The notes: a model not told the origin generated them from the sequence alone. Numbered from the stretch's first letter, positions 19,021 through 29,641 are shown. The stretch is DNA of 64,000 nucleotides from Phytophthora colocasiae (GCA_018806915.1 JAGKQI010000105.1:1736001-1800000), one strand, 5' to 3'. Made by a program: numbers and translations.

Positions 19021-19787
19021 GCAAAGCAGTTGGCCTTGATGTGACCAGGTTTGTTGCAGAAGTGGCAGGTACGAGTCTCCTTACTCTTCGAATTCGAGCT
19101 CGGTTTGAATCGTCCCTTTCCTCGGAAGGATTTAGCCTTAGATGTTTTCTTGTTGTCTTGGACTTGTTCATTAGTGATCTTTGTCTTTTCGTGACGAACC
19201 TTGCGCTCACTAACGTCCTCCACAAAATGAGTTACCTCGAACTTGACAGCCAAGTCCATGGCGTCACTTAGCGTCTCAGGATTCTCGAGCTTCACGTAGC
19301 TCCGCGTGCGAGGCTTAAGACCGTTTGCGTAGAACAGGACTTGGTCAAGCACGCTCATGCCTTCGACTCGGAAGATGAGTGCCGAGTACTCACCGTTGTA
19401 GGTCTCGATATCCGCTGTCTGCTTCAGACGCTGGAGTTTCTCTCGTAGAGCCGACTGGTAGTTAGACGCCTCGAAGTGTCGGAGCACATGCTCACGGAAA
19501 ATCCCCCACGTGTGCTCCTCCACTCGAGTCGTTGAAGCCCAGTGCAGAAACCATCCCGAAGCTGGTTTCTCCATCGCTGACCCGGCGATTCCTGGTAGTC
19601 GCGGATTCGCGTCGTCGATCGCGATCCCGTTAATGCGGCAGGCGTTCTCTATCTGGAACAGCCATTCGCGCACGTCTTCCCCCCTCTTGCCGGTGAACTT
19701 TGGCAGGTTGCTGGGCACTCGCGTGCGTTCCGCCATCGCTTGGTTGAGCCGGTCGATCTCGGCTTGTAGTTGTGCGTTCGTCGGCAT
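18972..19787 (-). CDS. gag: E2 Gag, full-length copy
   Basis: 271 codons from ATG 19787. An N-terminal helix (NAQLQAEIDRLNQAM), a Gag core (LPKFTGKRGEDVREWLFQIE, then HVLRHFEASNYQSALREKL) and a CCHC zinc knuckle (CHFCNKPGHIKANC, about residue 240) are followed by a Lys/Gln-rich end. It begins 44 bp downstream of the 5' LTR and appears undamaged. It is separated from the intact pol at 12909-16655 by the duplicated, broken unit, so this arrangement could not give a normal Gag-Pol. Confidence 0.85.
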   Translation of the reverse strand: MPTNAQLQAEIDRLNQAMAERTRVPSNLPKFTGKRGEDVREWLFQIENACRINGIAIDDANPRLPGIAGSAMEKPASGWFLHWASTTRVEEHTWGIFREHVLRHFEASNYQSALREKLQRLKQTADIETYNGEYSALIFRVEGMSVLDQVLFYANGLKPRTRSYVKLENPETLSDAMDLAVKFEVTHFVEDVSERKVRHEKTKITNEQVQDNKKTSKAKSFRGKGRFKPSSNSKSKETRTCHFCNKPGHIKANCFAWKKEQGKQGNEKPRQ

Positions 19788-19817
19788 GGGTTCCTTGAGA
19801 TCAGGTTGCTGGGACCA

Positions 19818-19830
19818 ACAAGTGCTACCA
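19818..19830 (-). other. E2 primer-binding site
   Basis: On the minus strand TGGTAGCACTTGT begins one base after the 5' LTR. It is the same 13 bases as in E1, although the two elements have unrelated LTRs and distant pol sequences. Confidence 0.65.
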
Positions 19831-19831
19831 G

Positions 19832-20029
19832 TTTATCAAGAAGACAGGAACTTGGGGGAGGGCGCGCTAAAGTAAAAGTGCCGCCCCCGCAGTTCGGGTG
19901 GATGGAAGCTTCTAGAAGCTTCCACAACCGCCCTACATCTGCTACTGTATTTTACTATGCTACATACAAATTTAAAGTACTACTAACCTCTGCTTCCTAT
20001 AGGTTAGTAATTTCTACCAATCTGATACA
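19832..20029 (-). repeat. E2 5' LTR
   Basis: 198 bp, about 99% identical to 2461-2659. It is followed on the right by the target duplication CTACG (20030-20034). Confidence 0.9.
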
Positions 20030-20034
20030 CTACG

Positions 20035-20249
20035 TGACAAGAAGGACAAGGAAGATGTTGAAGATAATGTGAGCTGGAACGAACTGCACTCCAGTATGCT
20101 CAAAAAGCTACGGCAAACGTGTAGCCGACCCGGAGACTGACAACTACGACGAAGAACTGCTGCGCAAGAACAACATTAACCCCGACGACCTCAAGAGCCA
20201 ACGAGTAGGGAATTACGTGTATGGCAGCCAACGGTGTGAAAGAGTCTAG
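20035..20249 (+). pseudogene. Unrecognised host coding fragment, right of the E2 insertion
   Basis: Continues the frame cut at 2460: RDKKDKEDVEDNVSWNELHS, then, after one extra A in the AAAAA run at about 20102, SYGKRVADPETDNYDEELL and NPDDLKSQRVGNYVYG, ending at TAG 20247-20249. It is charged, hydrophilic and free of other stops, so it looks like a real C-terminus. I do not recognise the family. Confidence 0.5.
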
Positions 20250-20253
20250 AATT

Positions 20254-20860
20254 TCACCCGCTTCGGTGCTTCCTACTGCTCGATGTGCTCTTGACGTCAC
20301 TCTGTTTGTCCTCGTCTTCCCCTTCCAGACCGAGCTGGATCGTGTCCAGTGCATCACCCGTCTTGTCCCCATTGTCCACATAATCCTCGTCATCTGCAAA
20401 CGTGAGTTTCTTGTTCTTTTTCCCTCCACTGCTGCCGTCCGCCGATATATTGCCCACAGGACAGTCACGTGCAGATCTTGCAGGTAGCCACCCTTGGGGT
20501 ACACGCCCATCTTGTTCTGCGGACATTTGGAGCTCAAATGGTCCTGCTGGTTGCACACGATGCACGTGGCGTACGTGGCGCCGCCGTTCTCCATTGGCTT
20601 GGGACAGTCACGCAGCGCGTGGTTGTCAGCGCCGCAGTTGAAGCACACGGCCGCATGTTGCTGGTGCTGGCCGAAGCCGCCACCGCCGTTCTGCGGACAG
20701 TTGTACGACGTATGACCACGGCGTCAGCACTGGAAGCACGTCTTGTTCAGATCTCCAGCCGCGGTTGGGACAGTCCTGTTTGCGGTGCATGGTCTCTCAC
20801 AGAGCCGACAACCTTCTTCGCTGCTGTTAGCTTGAGTGCCATGCTCGACTTTGCGAGGAA
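20254..20860 (-). pseudogene. ZCCHC9-like zinc-knuckle protein, decayed
   Basis: Reading leftward there are remains of at least four CCHC knuckles: CRLCERP...HRKQDCP (frameshift inside), CFQC-stop-RRGHTSYNCP (TGA in place of an Arg codon), CFNCGADNHALRDCP and CIVCNQQDHLSSKCPQN. The last is followed by GVYPKGG and, after another frameshift, ARDCPVG. This series and the GxYxxGG link match ZCCHC9-type nucleic-acid-binding proteins. The tail is acidic then Ser/Lys-rich (KKLTFADDEDYVD... SSSRKH), ending at TAG near 20254. At least three lesions make it a pseudogene. Confidence 0.6.
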
Positions 20861-21203
20861 GGCGCACTAAATCGGCTGGCATATAGACCTACCAAGTTGA
20901 CGTGGTGTGCTCACAGGCTCGGGATATCTCAACAGCGTTAGAGGGAGCATAAAAGTTGATGCATGCTAATGATGTTCATGCATTTAATTAAAAGTATTGT
21001 AGGCAAAGACGCTATGTGAAGAGTTGACATCGTCTTTACTAAACTCAAATACGTCTTTTATCGATTTAAATTTATTCGCTCAAATTTATGTGGACGACAA
21101 AACAATTAAGCGCTAGTATGTCAACGGTTCCTCACAATCTACATCGTCCTTACTAAACTCAAGATAAATGCGTCTTTTAATGTCAATGTTGTTCTGCCAT
21201 CGG
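20861..21203. other. AT-rich spacer without a recognised gene
   Basis: AT-rich sequence with a degenerate repeated phrase: CATCGTCTTTACTAAACTCAAATACGTCTTTTA-like sequence near 21028-21060 recurs near 21140-21180. No coding signal seen on either strand. Confidence 0.4.
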
Positions 21204-21825
21204 CTATGTGAAAAGCAATGCAACAGTAAAATGGAAGCAAATGACAACAGAATTACGATAACACAAAAAAACTTGATAGCCAGCACATTGCCGTACTTCC
21301 GAGATTGTTGCACGGAGATTGTTGCACTGCACGTCTCCAAAGCTGTCGAAGATCAACAGTGTAGGATGTCCAACTTCAGCCGCCTTAGGGCCCGCCGCTT
21401 CAAAAGCACTGTAAAGGTTGCGCAACAACTCCTCTGGAAGCGGGTCATTCGCGCGTCGATTTAGTTTTTTTGGCGTGCTCCAAATCATCGCAAAGCATAC
21501 TCACTAAGTAAGTCTTCCCTTCAAGTCCACAATCGCTCCAACACGTATTTGCCATTCCCTCCACGAACTCTCATTCCTCTCGAGAAATGTGCATACTGTC
21601 GATGATCACCACTTCAGCGTGTTGAAGCTCAGCTCTTAATATCGCGTGTATGTTTTTATCATCACACCACCATTCACCCGCGTGATTTTGCTGAGGGGTG
21701 TAAATACGCACGGTCCGTGTATTGCTCGCGGTCTCCTCTGCGAACGCATTTTGAAACTCACGTCGAAGCAACTCGGCGAACTCTGTCAGGTCGAAGACCT
21801 TAGGTGCTACGCACTTCTCTCCTAG
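21204..21825 (-). pseudogene. Unrecognised host gene fragment in two frames
   Basis: Reading leftward from about 21825: KCVAPKVFDLTEFAELLRRE, EWWCDDKNIHAILRAEL and VVIIDSMHIS, a TGA near 21570, then FVEGMANTCWSDCGLEGKTY. After a frameshift it continues as PLPEELLRNLYSAF and HPTLLIFDSFGD. The composition is that of a folded soluble protein. The right edge is cut by retroelement E3. I do not recognise the family; the pattern of acidic residues after hydrophobic strands might suggest an enzyme, but I will not name one. Confidence 0.4.
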
Positions 21826-22746
21826 TGGAGCTTTGGCGAGTCATGAACCCACCTCTGCTAGGAAGCAGAAGCGCTATTGGCGCGAGCATCGAGCCGAGTC
21901 GGCTATGATGTTGGAGGTCGGTGTGTCCGAGTTAGTGGACAGCACCGAGTGCGAGGACCGCAGTTCTGTTGAGCGCGAAGCGCTGGTTGACAGTGAGTCA
22001 ACGTGTGGGCAAAGCTCACGTAACCCCTGTGGGGTGGCACGTACTCCGCCGAGTGACGCCGGTCATGGACCGTCACTGGATGCCGATGGCATCGGGCCTT
22101 ACCAGGCCGTGAACGTGGGGCGGCACGTAATCCGTCGAGTGATACTGGTCGTGGACCAAGGCGATCGCTGAGTGTCTCTGACACTGGACCTGTTACTGTC
22201 ATTGATTGTGCAGCGGCACGTACTCCGCTGAGCGGCATCGGTCGTCGACCGAGTGGATCGCTGAGTGTCACTGACACTGGGTCTGAAGGGGTCGAAACCT
22301 GTGCGGCGGCACGTATTCCGTCGAGTGCACGTTCGTCGGCTAGGCGACGACGTCGTAAGGCCCTATGGGCGAGACGCGCTGCGTCTGAGTCGTCCGTGAC
22401 GTCAAGTGTCAACGCACAGGAAGGCTGTGGGAAGCTATACACTCTGGTCGATGGAGTGGATGGCAGTGCCGAAGGCGGTGGTCGGCTGGACAGACTGCCG
22501 AGTGTCGACAAACTCCTTGAGTTAGAGGAGATGTCGTTCGCCGACTTTGGCGATGCCTTGAAGGCTGGCAAACTCGCCGAGGTGGTCATGGTTCGACCTG
22601 AAGAAGAGTTAAACTCGTCCGTCGTGGACGAGTCCGTCTTGGCCAGGGTCAAGAAGGCGTTGGACGCCAGGAATGGATCGGAGATCCTCAAGAATCCCTT
22701 GGATCCCTTTTACTCCTTGCTGAAGGAATATGGAGACGTTGTCTAG
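21826..22746 (+). pseudogene. pol: E3 Pol, PR-RT spacer
   Basis: Starts with ALASHEPTSARKQKRYW, corresponding to ALVSHVPTSVRTKGVRW of E1. Repeat-rich and frameshifted in the middle, then it regains a clean frame at 22396 (LDRLPSVDKLLELEEMSFAD, then ALDARNGSEILKNP), the same lead into RT as E1. TAG at 22744-22746 replaces the Ser of the VVSKEPP motif. Confidence 0.7.
22036..22340 (+). repeat. Tandem repeats in the E3 PR-RT spacer
   Basis: Four degenerate copies of an 86-93-bp unit starting GGCACGTA at 22036, 22122, 22215 and 22308. Each has TCCG(C/T)-GAG soon after, and the middle units include GATCGCTGAGTGTC. The unit differs in sequence from the E1 spacer repeats but sits at the same place in pol. 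Confidence 0.7.
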
Positions 22747-23270
22747 AAGGAACCACCGAGTGGCCTGCCTCCAGACCGAGGCGTGCGTCATGAGATCGAC
22801 TTAGTTCCCGGAACTAAATACTGCGTAACCCGGCAGTGGCCTCTTCCCAAAGCGCAATGCGACGACATTGACGCCTTCTTCCGTGCGAAGCACGCTGCGG
22901 GTCTTGTGCGCGAGAGCAAGTCTCCGCACTTCGCACCAACGTTCTGTGTCAGAAAGCCGAATGGCAAGTGGCGTACCGTTCACGCTTTCAAAAAGCTTAA
23001 CGCTGCCACGATTCCGGCGCAGACGCCGATTCCTAGGAAGGATGTTCTTCAGAACAACATGGTGGGCTGCACCATGTATAGTGCGCTCGACTTAGTCGAT
23101 GGCTACTATCAGCTGCTCATGCGAGCCAGTGACATCCCGCTTACAGCGGTGAGCACCCCGAGCGGTATGCTCTGGGAGTGGCCCGTCATGCCCCAAGGGC
23201 TCTCGAACGCGCCCGCGACGTTCAATCGTCTAGTGACGCAACTGTTCCGGCACCGATACTGGCGTTGCCA
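22747..23270 (+). pseudogene. pol: E3 Pol, reverse transcriptase with catalytic site deleted
   Basis: Good RT sequence (KYCVTRQWPLPKAQ, FCVRKPNGKWRTVHAFKKLN, ALDLVDGYYQLLM, MPQGLSNAPATFNR) up to TQLFRH at about 23250. It then jumps to the RNase H region (ILALPDPDRPF, near 23265). About 440 bp present in E1 are missing, including the catalytic YxDD and the thumb, so the enzyme is dead. Confidence 0.85.
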
Positions 23271-24707
23271 GACCCCGATCGTCCATTCATCGTCTTCTGT
23301 GACGCCTCGGACTTTGCCATCGGCAGTGCTTTGGTACAAGCGGGCGCCGAAGGGCGCGAACGCGTCATTGCGTTTGAGTCGCGACAGCTCAAGGCTGCTG
23401 AGAAGAACTATCCAGTTCATGACAAGGAGCTACTTGCGATGAAGTACGCTCTCGTCAAATTCAGGGTTCACCTGCTCGGCTCCAAGCCGTTTGTGATCTA
23501 CACGGATCATGCGTCACTACGCACAGCGACGCAGTCGCCTCACCTCTCGCAGAGGATGGCCCGATGGCTCTCCTTCTTTGCGGAGTATAACTTCGAGGTG
23601 AAGTACAAGCCTGGCAGGCAGAACGTCCTCGCTGACGCGTTATCACGTCGCCCGGACTATGAGTTATCTCATGTCACCTCGGTGACGTCGTCCGTGACGG
23701 ACATGGTTCGAGCAGCGTACGCTCAGGACGACTCTTGTGTCGCGTTGCTCCAAGCTCTGGGGAGCGATGAGTTTAAAGACTCAAAGGTGACTCTGTCACG
23801 ACGCCTAAAGGCGAGGCTCCAGCGCTATAGCCTGGAAGGCGGTCTGCTGTTCTACAGCACGGGTCAGGATGACCTACCACGTGTGGTGGTTTCTCACGAT
23901 GAGGACCTGAAGTATCGTATCCTCTTTGAGGCCCACGACACGCCCACAAGCGGCCACCTTGGTCGCGAGAAGATCTACGGCTCGGTGAGCTCCATGTACT
24001 GGTGGCCGAAGCTGTACAAGTGGGTCAGCACATATGTGCACACGTGCGAGACGTGTCAGAGGGTTAAACCCTCGCCGCATGCGGCGGCGCCTTTGGCGAG
24101 CTTGCCTGTACCCTCTGGGTGTTGGCAGTCCATAAGTATGGACTTTGTGTTTGGCTTGCCGAAGGATACGGCAGGCAACACGGGCGTTGTGGTCTTTGTT
24201 GACCGTCTGAGCAAGATGGCTCACCTAGCGGCTGTGCCGGACACCGTCGATGGCGCTGGTACGGCGACGATCTTTATCGATCGGGTTTTCCGCCAGCATG
24301 GGCTGCCATAGACCATTGTCTCGGATCTAGATCCCCGTTTCACGGGTCACTTCTGGACGTCCGTCTTTAATGTGCTTGGCACTCGACTGGACATGTCCAC
24401 GGCGGATCATCCGCAGACCGATGGTCAGACTGAGCGTGTGAATCGCGTCCTGGAGGACATCCTTCGCAGCGTATGCGCTGAAACGCCGAAGCGTTGGAGC
24501 GCTATGCTTCCTCTCGTTGAATTCTCAATGGACAATGCGGTGCATGCCTCAACAGGCTTCACCCCGTTCTACGTGAACGGCCTTGCGCATCCGCGCGTTC
24601 CGCTTACTCCGCCACGTGGTGGCCTCGGGCTTAGTGGGGGAGAGGTTGTGCCGTCGCTCGACTCCAAGCTTGCTGATATCAGCCCTCTTGCCGTGCGTAA
24701 ACAAGTC
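23260..24707 (+). pseudogene. pol: E3 Pol, RNase H and integrase (up to the E4 insertion)
   Basis: RNase H with FCDASDFAIGSALVQ, YTDHASLRT and VLADALSRRP. Integrase with HHCC (HDTPTSGHLG... CETCQ), SMDFVFGLP, VSDLDPRF and QTDGQTERVNR. TAG at 24309-24311 replaces the residue between GLP and TIVSD. The sequence is cut at 24707 by E4 within the segment ISPLAVRKQ that leads to the C-terminal barrel, and resumes at 41639. Confidence 0.87.
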
Positions 24708-26405
24708 TGACATGATGTTATTTCCGATTTTCGAGCGACAGGTGGATATTACGTTACGATGTGATTGGTTATACTATGGGTTATAAGCGAAGGGGACTTT
24801 GGGACGCGGCCGCACCCGTGCGACATCTGTGGAAGATTGTGGATAAACCTTCGCCTGACTGTAAAGGGCCCCAAAGGACCAGAAGTGTACTTCAGAGTGT
24901 GCACGACTCTGAAGGTCAACTACACTCTGTCTGGTCACCGGACTTTCCCCGACGATGAGTGCCTAAGTTCTGGCGGAAAGTCTCTCAGAAGAACGTATTT
25001 CTGAGAGACCTCATCCCGTTACCGTCCAGCGCGACGATGGATGGTTCAAGGATTCACAATATATACCCGCAGAGACCAAGTATCGCGCGCCGGACGCCGC
25101 GCACCCGCGCAACCCTCAAGATCTTCATGTACGTTGAAGCATTAGTGCTCCGTACTCTGGTTTCGTACTCAAGACTCTGGTATCTCTAACTCTGGTATCT
25201 CTAACTCTGAGTGACTAAGACTCTGAAAAGCAATTGATATCAGACTCTGAAAACCAGGATACCAGACTCTGAAACCACCGAAGATCCAAGACCATACTGA
25301 AACCAAGTGAACCAAATTTCAAGTCACGCATTCAAGTGATTACTGACCAGCACATCCCCCCGACGTCTCTACCTGTCAACCCATGGAGATCGGCTGCACA
25401 AGACTGCATACTGAGATCAAGTCAAGATATCTTATATATACAAGAACCAAGTGTACCTGACATATGAAGACTGACTGCTCAAAGGACGCAAAAGGCGACA
25501 AGAAGAAGAGAGATACCAGAAAGATATGATAGTTATGAGGAAGATAAACGATAAACAGAGTTCAATTTGCTTGCTACTGCACAAGTCCGCTTGAGAGGTA
25601 TTCAAGCCACTGCGTCATCACGTACGTCGTGTGATCTCCACCAAATTCAATCCCCTTAGGTGGAGATCAGGTAACGCAGAGACCTGAAAGGACCCGCCTA
25701 TTCCATATCCTAGTTGGGTCGTTTGTTTTGTCTCTAGCGGTAGCCCATTTCATATTGCTCGTTTGGACAGGCTCTGGAAACTAGACAGTCGTTTTCAGGG
25801 TGCAAGGTAGACTGTTATATATAGCCGATTGTATTGGTTTATATTTTCCCTCTATACTAGAGGGTGGTGCGCGAACGTAAAGGGATACCAGACAGACCAG
25901 GTGTCTGGTAGTAAGTCCCTAGTTGACCTGGAGTGTTAGCCCACCGTTCAAGGGCCTAGAAAGAATAAGAACGGCTGTATATATTTGTATATTTTCGAAC
26001 TCTGTATATTGGTTGTTTATCTCTGAAAGTCAGGTATCTCGGTTCTGGATTTGCGATATTCAGACACCGATTTCAGACTTTCTCTGGTATATTAACCTCT
26101 TTTCGACCGCCGACTTCCTGGAAACCATCTTGGTTCCCAGAGATTCCGACTCCCGAACGCTCCTGGAAGGATTTCCTGAATACCGACACCAGACTCCAAG
26201 GGAACCCCAACTTCTCTTCACAGTACATTCTCAGACTCCGGCGAGGGTCATATTTCCGAAGAAAACGAACCCACGAGGATACCGCAAGGTACCACACGCC
26301 AACTTACCGTTGTACGACTTTGAAAACCCCTTTTCAGTAGTCGTATAACTAGGGTTCACTATACGCCCCCTGCTCCGCGACCAAACTTTCACCGACTTCG
26401 CGACA
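24708..26405 (+). repeat. E4 5' LTR
   Basis: 1,698 bp, TGACATGATG...TTCGCGACA. It has many CTCTGA/CTCTGG words, including a short tandem CTCTGGTATCTCTAA pair at about 25182-25212, and a TATATA-rich stretch around 25810-25860 that may be promoter sequence. Confidence 0.93.
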
Positions 26406-26407
26406 AC

Positions 26408-26423
26408 TGGTGCGCGTGCCCGA
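26408..26423 (+). other. E4 primer-binding site
   Basis: TGGTGCGCGTGCCCGA begins two bases after the LTR and is complementary to a CCA-ending tRNA 3' end. It differs from the E1/E2 site. Confidence 0.6.
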
Positions 26424-26498
26424 ATCTTTGGAATCGTGATATCACCGGATTTGAGGATACAAGAAGAGAAAGTTTCCTGTCAAGCGTTTATATTCAAG

Positions 26499-29171
26499 AT
26501 GGCTACGCCAGGATCTACGAGAGAAGGACGCCGTGGTCGTGGTCGGAGTATTCCGACACGTCAATCCAAGCGTCTACAAGGTTTGTCGCCTGAGGAGCAA
26601 CCGGACTTGGATGCTATCCAGAAGGCGGCCCGCGAGAAGAGGAAAGCTGCGAGAGAGAAGAAGGCAGCTGAGAGTGTGAGCGTCCCAGAACCGGCGGTCG
26701 AAGACCAGCCTGCTGAGGAACCAGAAGCTCAGGAGACACCTGCTGTCTCTGGTGAACAAGGTTCTGAAGGCCTGTCAGAGGTCGAAGCTTCTGGTGACGA
26801 GGTGACCACTGCCCGTAAGGGTGATGATGAGGCGTCTGAGGGAGGCGCCGATATGGTTGAGTCCCCGGAAGCGATCGATCTGTGTTCAGATTCGGCAACT
26901 TCCGGTCAGTCCGTGGATGAAGTGAAACCAGAACCCGGACTCTCTGAAGAACATGTTCCACAGTCCCCAAAGTCTGAAGACACACCAATGTCTGACGACA
27001 CGGCGATCAAGTCCGAAGAGTCTCTGAAGACACCGTCTGATGAGTCTGGGAGGGCTGATTCGCTTGACAGGGAACGAGCTCTGAGGTATGTGCGCCGTGA
27101 GTTCCGCCGTTGGAGAGATATGGACACAGGCAAGGTCGTCCCGCCAAGCATCGAATATATGTGGCCGACGATGAAGCCTAGTGCTGATGCTTTCCAGAAA
27201 GCTGCAGCAGCGACCGGCGACTACATCAAGTGGCGATGTTCCTCTGTCTTCCCTGAGGATATGTGGATCTCAGAGTTTCACGTGAGGCGTCATGGTTTTG
27301 GCCGGATACAAGATCTTTCATACGTAGAGATCCCGATGAGCACGTTGACGGCACCAGAGTGTGTGGCAATACTTCAGACAATGTTGTACGAGGCGGGTTT
27401 TGAATTCCAGAACCTCCTCCCAACCTGGTCTCAGACGCAGGCGTCAGCCGTCTTTGAGTCTCAAGTACGCAGTGTGGCGTCCGAACTTCAGAGTCGACTC
27501 GCAGTGGAATTGGTTGAGTGGGCCACAGTGACCGCCAGGTTACAAGTTTGCCGACTCCCAGAAAGCATGAAGCAAGAAGACACAACAAGCAAGAATGAAG
27601 CAGACAGTGTATTACCTGACAAGGATGCTGACCTACAAGGACAACGACTGATCATGCGACTCCGGGTGACCGGACGCACAGTTCCGATGGTTCCAGCAGT
27701 GACGAGCCACCGCGGTCCAAGCGCTTACAGCAGAGACCGCCGCGCCCACAAATCCCGTCGACACCTTCAGCTTTATCGACGCCATCGCTGTCTTCACTGC
27801 CGCAGTAAGAGAGTCGCTCTGATAACACGCGACCGGAGTCGGAAACTCCAATGTCTGAAGATCACAGTACTTCTCAGACTCGGATGTCGGATGTACCAAT
27901 TCCCAGTGTCATTGGGACCTCCGACGACCAGTCAGACTTCACGCGGAAGCTCTACGGACTCGTCCTTGATGTCCATGAGTCGAGGGGCGGCATCACATAT
28001 GCCGCTGTCCACAGGAAGTCTGGCGTTAATCGCTCAAGGCGCTGATGTGGGAGGAACAGTCTCTGAAGGCATGGGGATCCAAGTGACGCGAACGCTGTTA
28101 CCAGTGAAGCCAGAGTTCGAAGATGTCGACATGCCGGAAGAGAAACCAGAGGTGCCGGACGCGAAGTCTGGAAACCAGGTGTCTGTCAGAAGTTCTTCAC
28201 GAGATTGCAGACAATTGACTCCGGAGATTCCGCCTGTATCTGTCTCCACCCGAAGCGAAAGTCACCAGATCCACCGCCAAAGTGTGAAGAGTGAAGACCT
28301 TCCAAGACCACCGTCCCGACGCTTGAGTTCCATCGCGTCGAGTCGTACGAAGTCTGAAGCTCGAAGTTCTCAGAGATCAGGACCTGCCCAGATCGAGTTG
28401 AACGTCATGAGGCAACAGCAGGAGTGGCAAAGCCGGATGGAGCAAGCGCAGATGGAGTTCTTGGCCCGAGAACGCTTGGAGTCCATGGAACGCGATCGTC
28501 GTCGAGGGCAACGTGACTTGGAGGCAAGACGCGAGATTCAGACGCTCACTGAGCGCTTGCTGAAGTCCGAAAATGCGAGGCTGGAAGCTGAGAGACGTGC
28601 CGACGACGCTGAAGAACGCAGAAGTCTGGTATCTGAAAACAAACTCAGGAATCGCAGCGTGGCAGAGTTGGAAACTCTAAAATCGGAACTTCGGAACTCT
28701 GAAAACCAACGTCTGGAATCAGAGTTTGATGAACGGTGGCGACAAAGAGAGGCTGAGACTGAGGCCGAACGTGCGCGTGCGACTGACGAGCTGAAACGAG
28801 ACTGGATTTCTCAAATGGAAGCCTTACAGCAGCGAATGAAAGTCATGGAAGCCGAGCGCGACAGGGAGAAAAAAAGTTCTCAGAACATGCAACGGTTCCA
28901 AGCCGGTCAGTTGAGAAACCTTCGAGCGACATTATCCCAAGTTCAAGAGGCGCGAAGGGTCGGTCACCCTGATTCAGCAACTTCAAACCAAGTGTTACAT
29001 AACCTGAAGTTGCAACTATGTATCCAGTATCAGGGTCGGAAATCAGAAGTGACGCAAGTAGGGTTGGGGTTGAACCCATGTCACATTCACCGGTCCTCAA
29101 GACGGAATCTCGAGAGGTTGCGACCTTCCAGAAGGGCACCCCTGCACGAAGCACGGGGGCGAAACGAGTGA
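26499..29171 (+). pseudogene. E4 ORF1: acidic, coiled-coil protein upstream of Gag core
   Basis: An open frame of 891 codons from ATG 26499. Basic start (REGRRGRGRSIPTRQSKR), a long acidic Ser/Glu region, then a folded part (EYMWPTMKPSADAFQKAA, ISEFHVRRHGFGRIQDLSY, about 27145-27480) and, from 28400 to 28970, a strongly charged coiled coil (ERLLKSENARLEAERRADDA). Between about 27600 and 28040 composition changes abruptly and another frame looks more natural (DVPIPSVIGTSDDQSDFTRK), so two compensating indels are likely. It is probably the N-terminal part of a very long Gag. No family is recognised for the folded part. Confidence 0.55.
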
Positions 29172-29641
29172 AGGCCGAGAGGAATGGCGGCGCTACTACT
29201 GCTACGGCCACCCAGGTGACTCAAGCGACTTCGGTGACAGAGACCAAGGGTGATACTAGACGTGCGCCTACTCCGAGACGAGATCCAACGCAGAAAACTG
29301 AAGCTAGACGGCCTAATGGAGATCGAAGAGCGTCTCGCAGAGAGAAACGTCATGATAGAGCGCCAGACTCTGGCGGAGACTCTGATAACTCGAGCTCAGA
29401 CTCTGCGAGCTCGTCATAAGAAAACTCGGAGCCAGGTGAAGTGGTGAATCTGACGGCAGCAACTCAAGCACAGGCCGGAACCACACTTCTGACACTGAGG
29501 CCGTTCATGAACTCCAACAACCTTGGAGAATTCGACCCCAGAGCTACACTCAGGGAACGTGTCCACTGGTGGGAGCGGTTTACGAATATGGCTTCTCAGG
29601 AGGTTGGTCGACTAAGACGCGCATCCAGGAACTTAAGTTGA
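29018..29641 (+). pseudogene. gag: E4 Gag, disordered N-terminal part
   Basis: A Ser/Arg/Asp-rich stretch to TAA 29417-29419, then in the same frame TTLLTLRPFMNSNNLGEF and RVHWWERFTNM, which matches the E5 Gag (YMFKPFVNASTLEDF, RMRWLERFQSM). A one-base indel near 29600 moves the rest of Gag to another frame. The stop and indel make it non-functional. Confidence 0.65.

Larger units (their letters stand above)
14878..19605 (-). repeat. 2.36-kb tandem duplication inside E2
   Basis: Unit 14878-17240 (2,363 bp) is repeated as 17241-19605 (2,365 bp). The junction at 17241-17243 is TTC, shared by the unit start (14878-14880) and by the sequence after the unit end (19606-19608), so a 3-bp microhomology joined them. 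The copies differ by few changes: ACTTCGTCAG against GCGCTTCGTCCAG near 15535/17887, one lost C near 18167, and single-base stops near 16978 and 17391. Confidence 0.9.
2461..20029 (-). mobile_element. Ty3/gypsy LTR retrotransposon E2 (outer element, with E1 nested)
   Basis: Bounded by near-identical direct LTRs (2461-2659 and 19832-20029) and by the 5-bp target duplication CTACG (2456-2460, 20030-20034). In minus-strand order it has: 5' LTR, primer-binding site, gag, protease-RT-RNase H-integrase, chromodomain, a convergent antisense ORF, 3' LTR. Two events enlarged it: E1 (8,250 bp plus 5-bp duplication) inserted in the antisense ORF, and a 2.36-kb tandem duplication of gag and 5' pol. Removing both leaves an element of about 6.95 kb. 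The LTRs differ by one indel and one substitution that I can see, so insertion is young. Confidence 0.9.

Noticed and set aside
22036..22340. CRISPR-like repeat array
   Set aside because: The 86-93-bp periodic units are degenerate tandem repeats inside a retroelement spacer, with no unique spacers and in a eukaryotic context.
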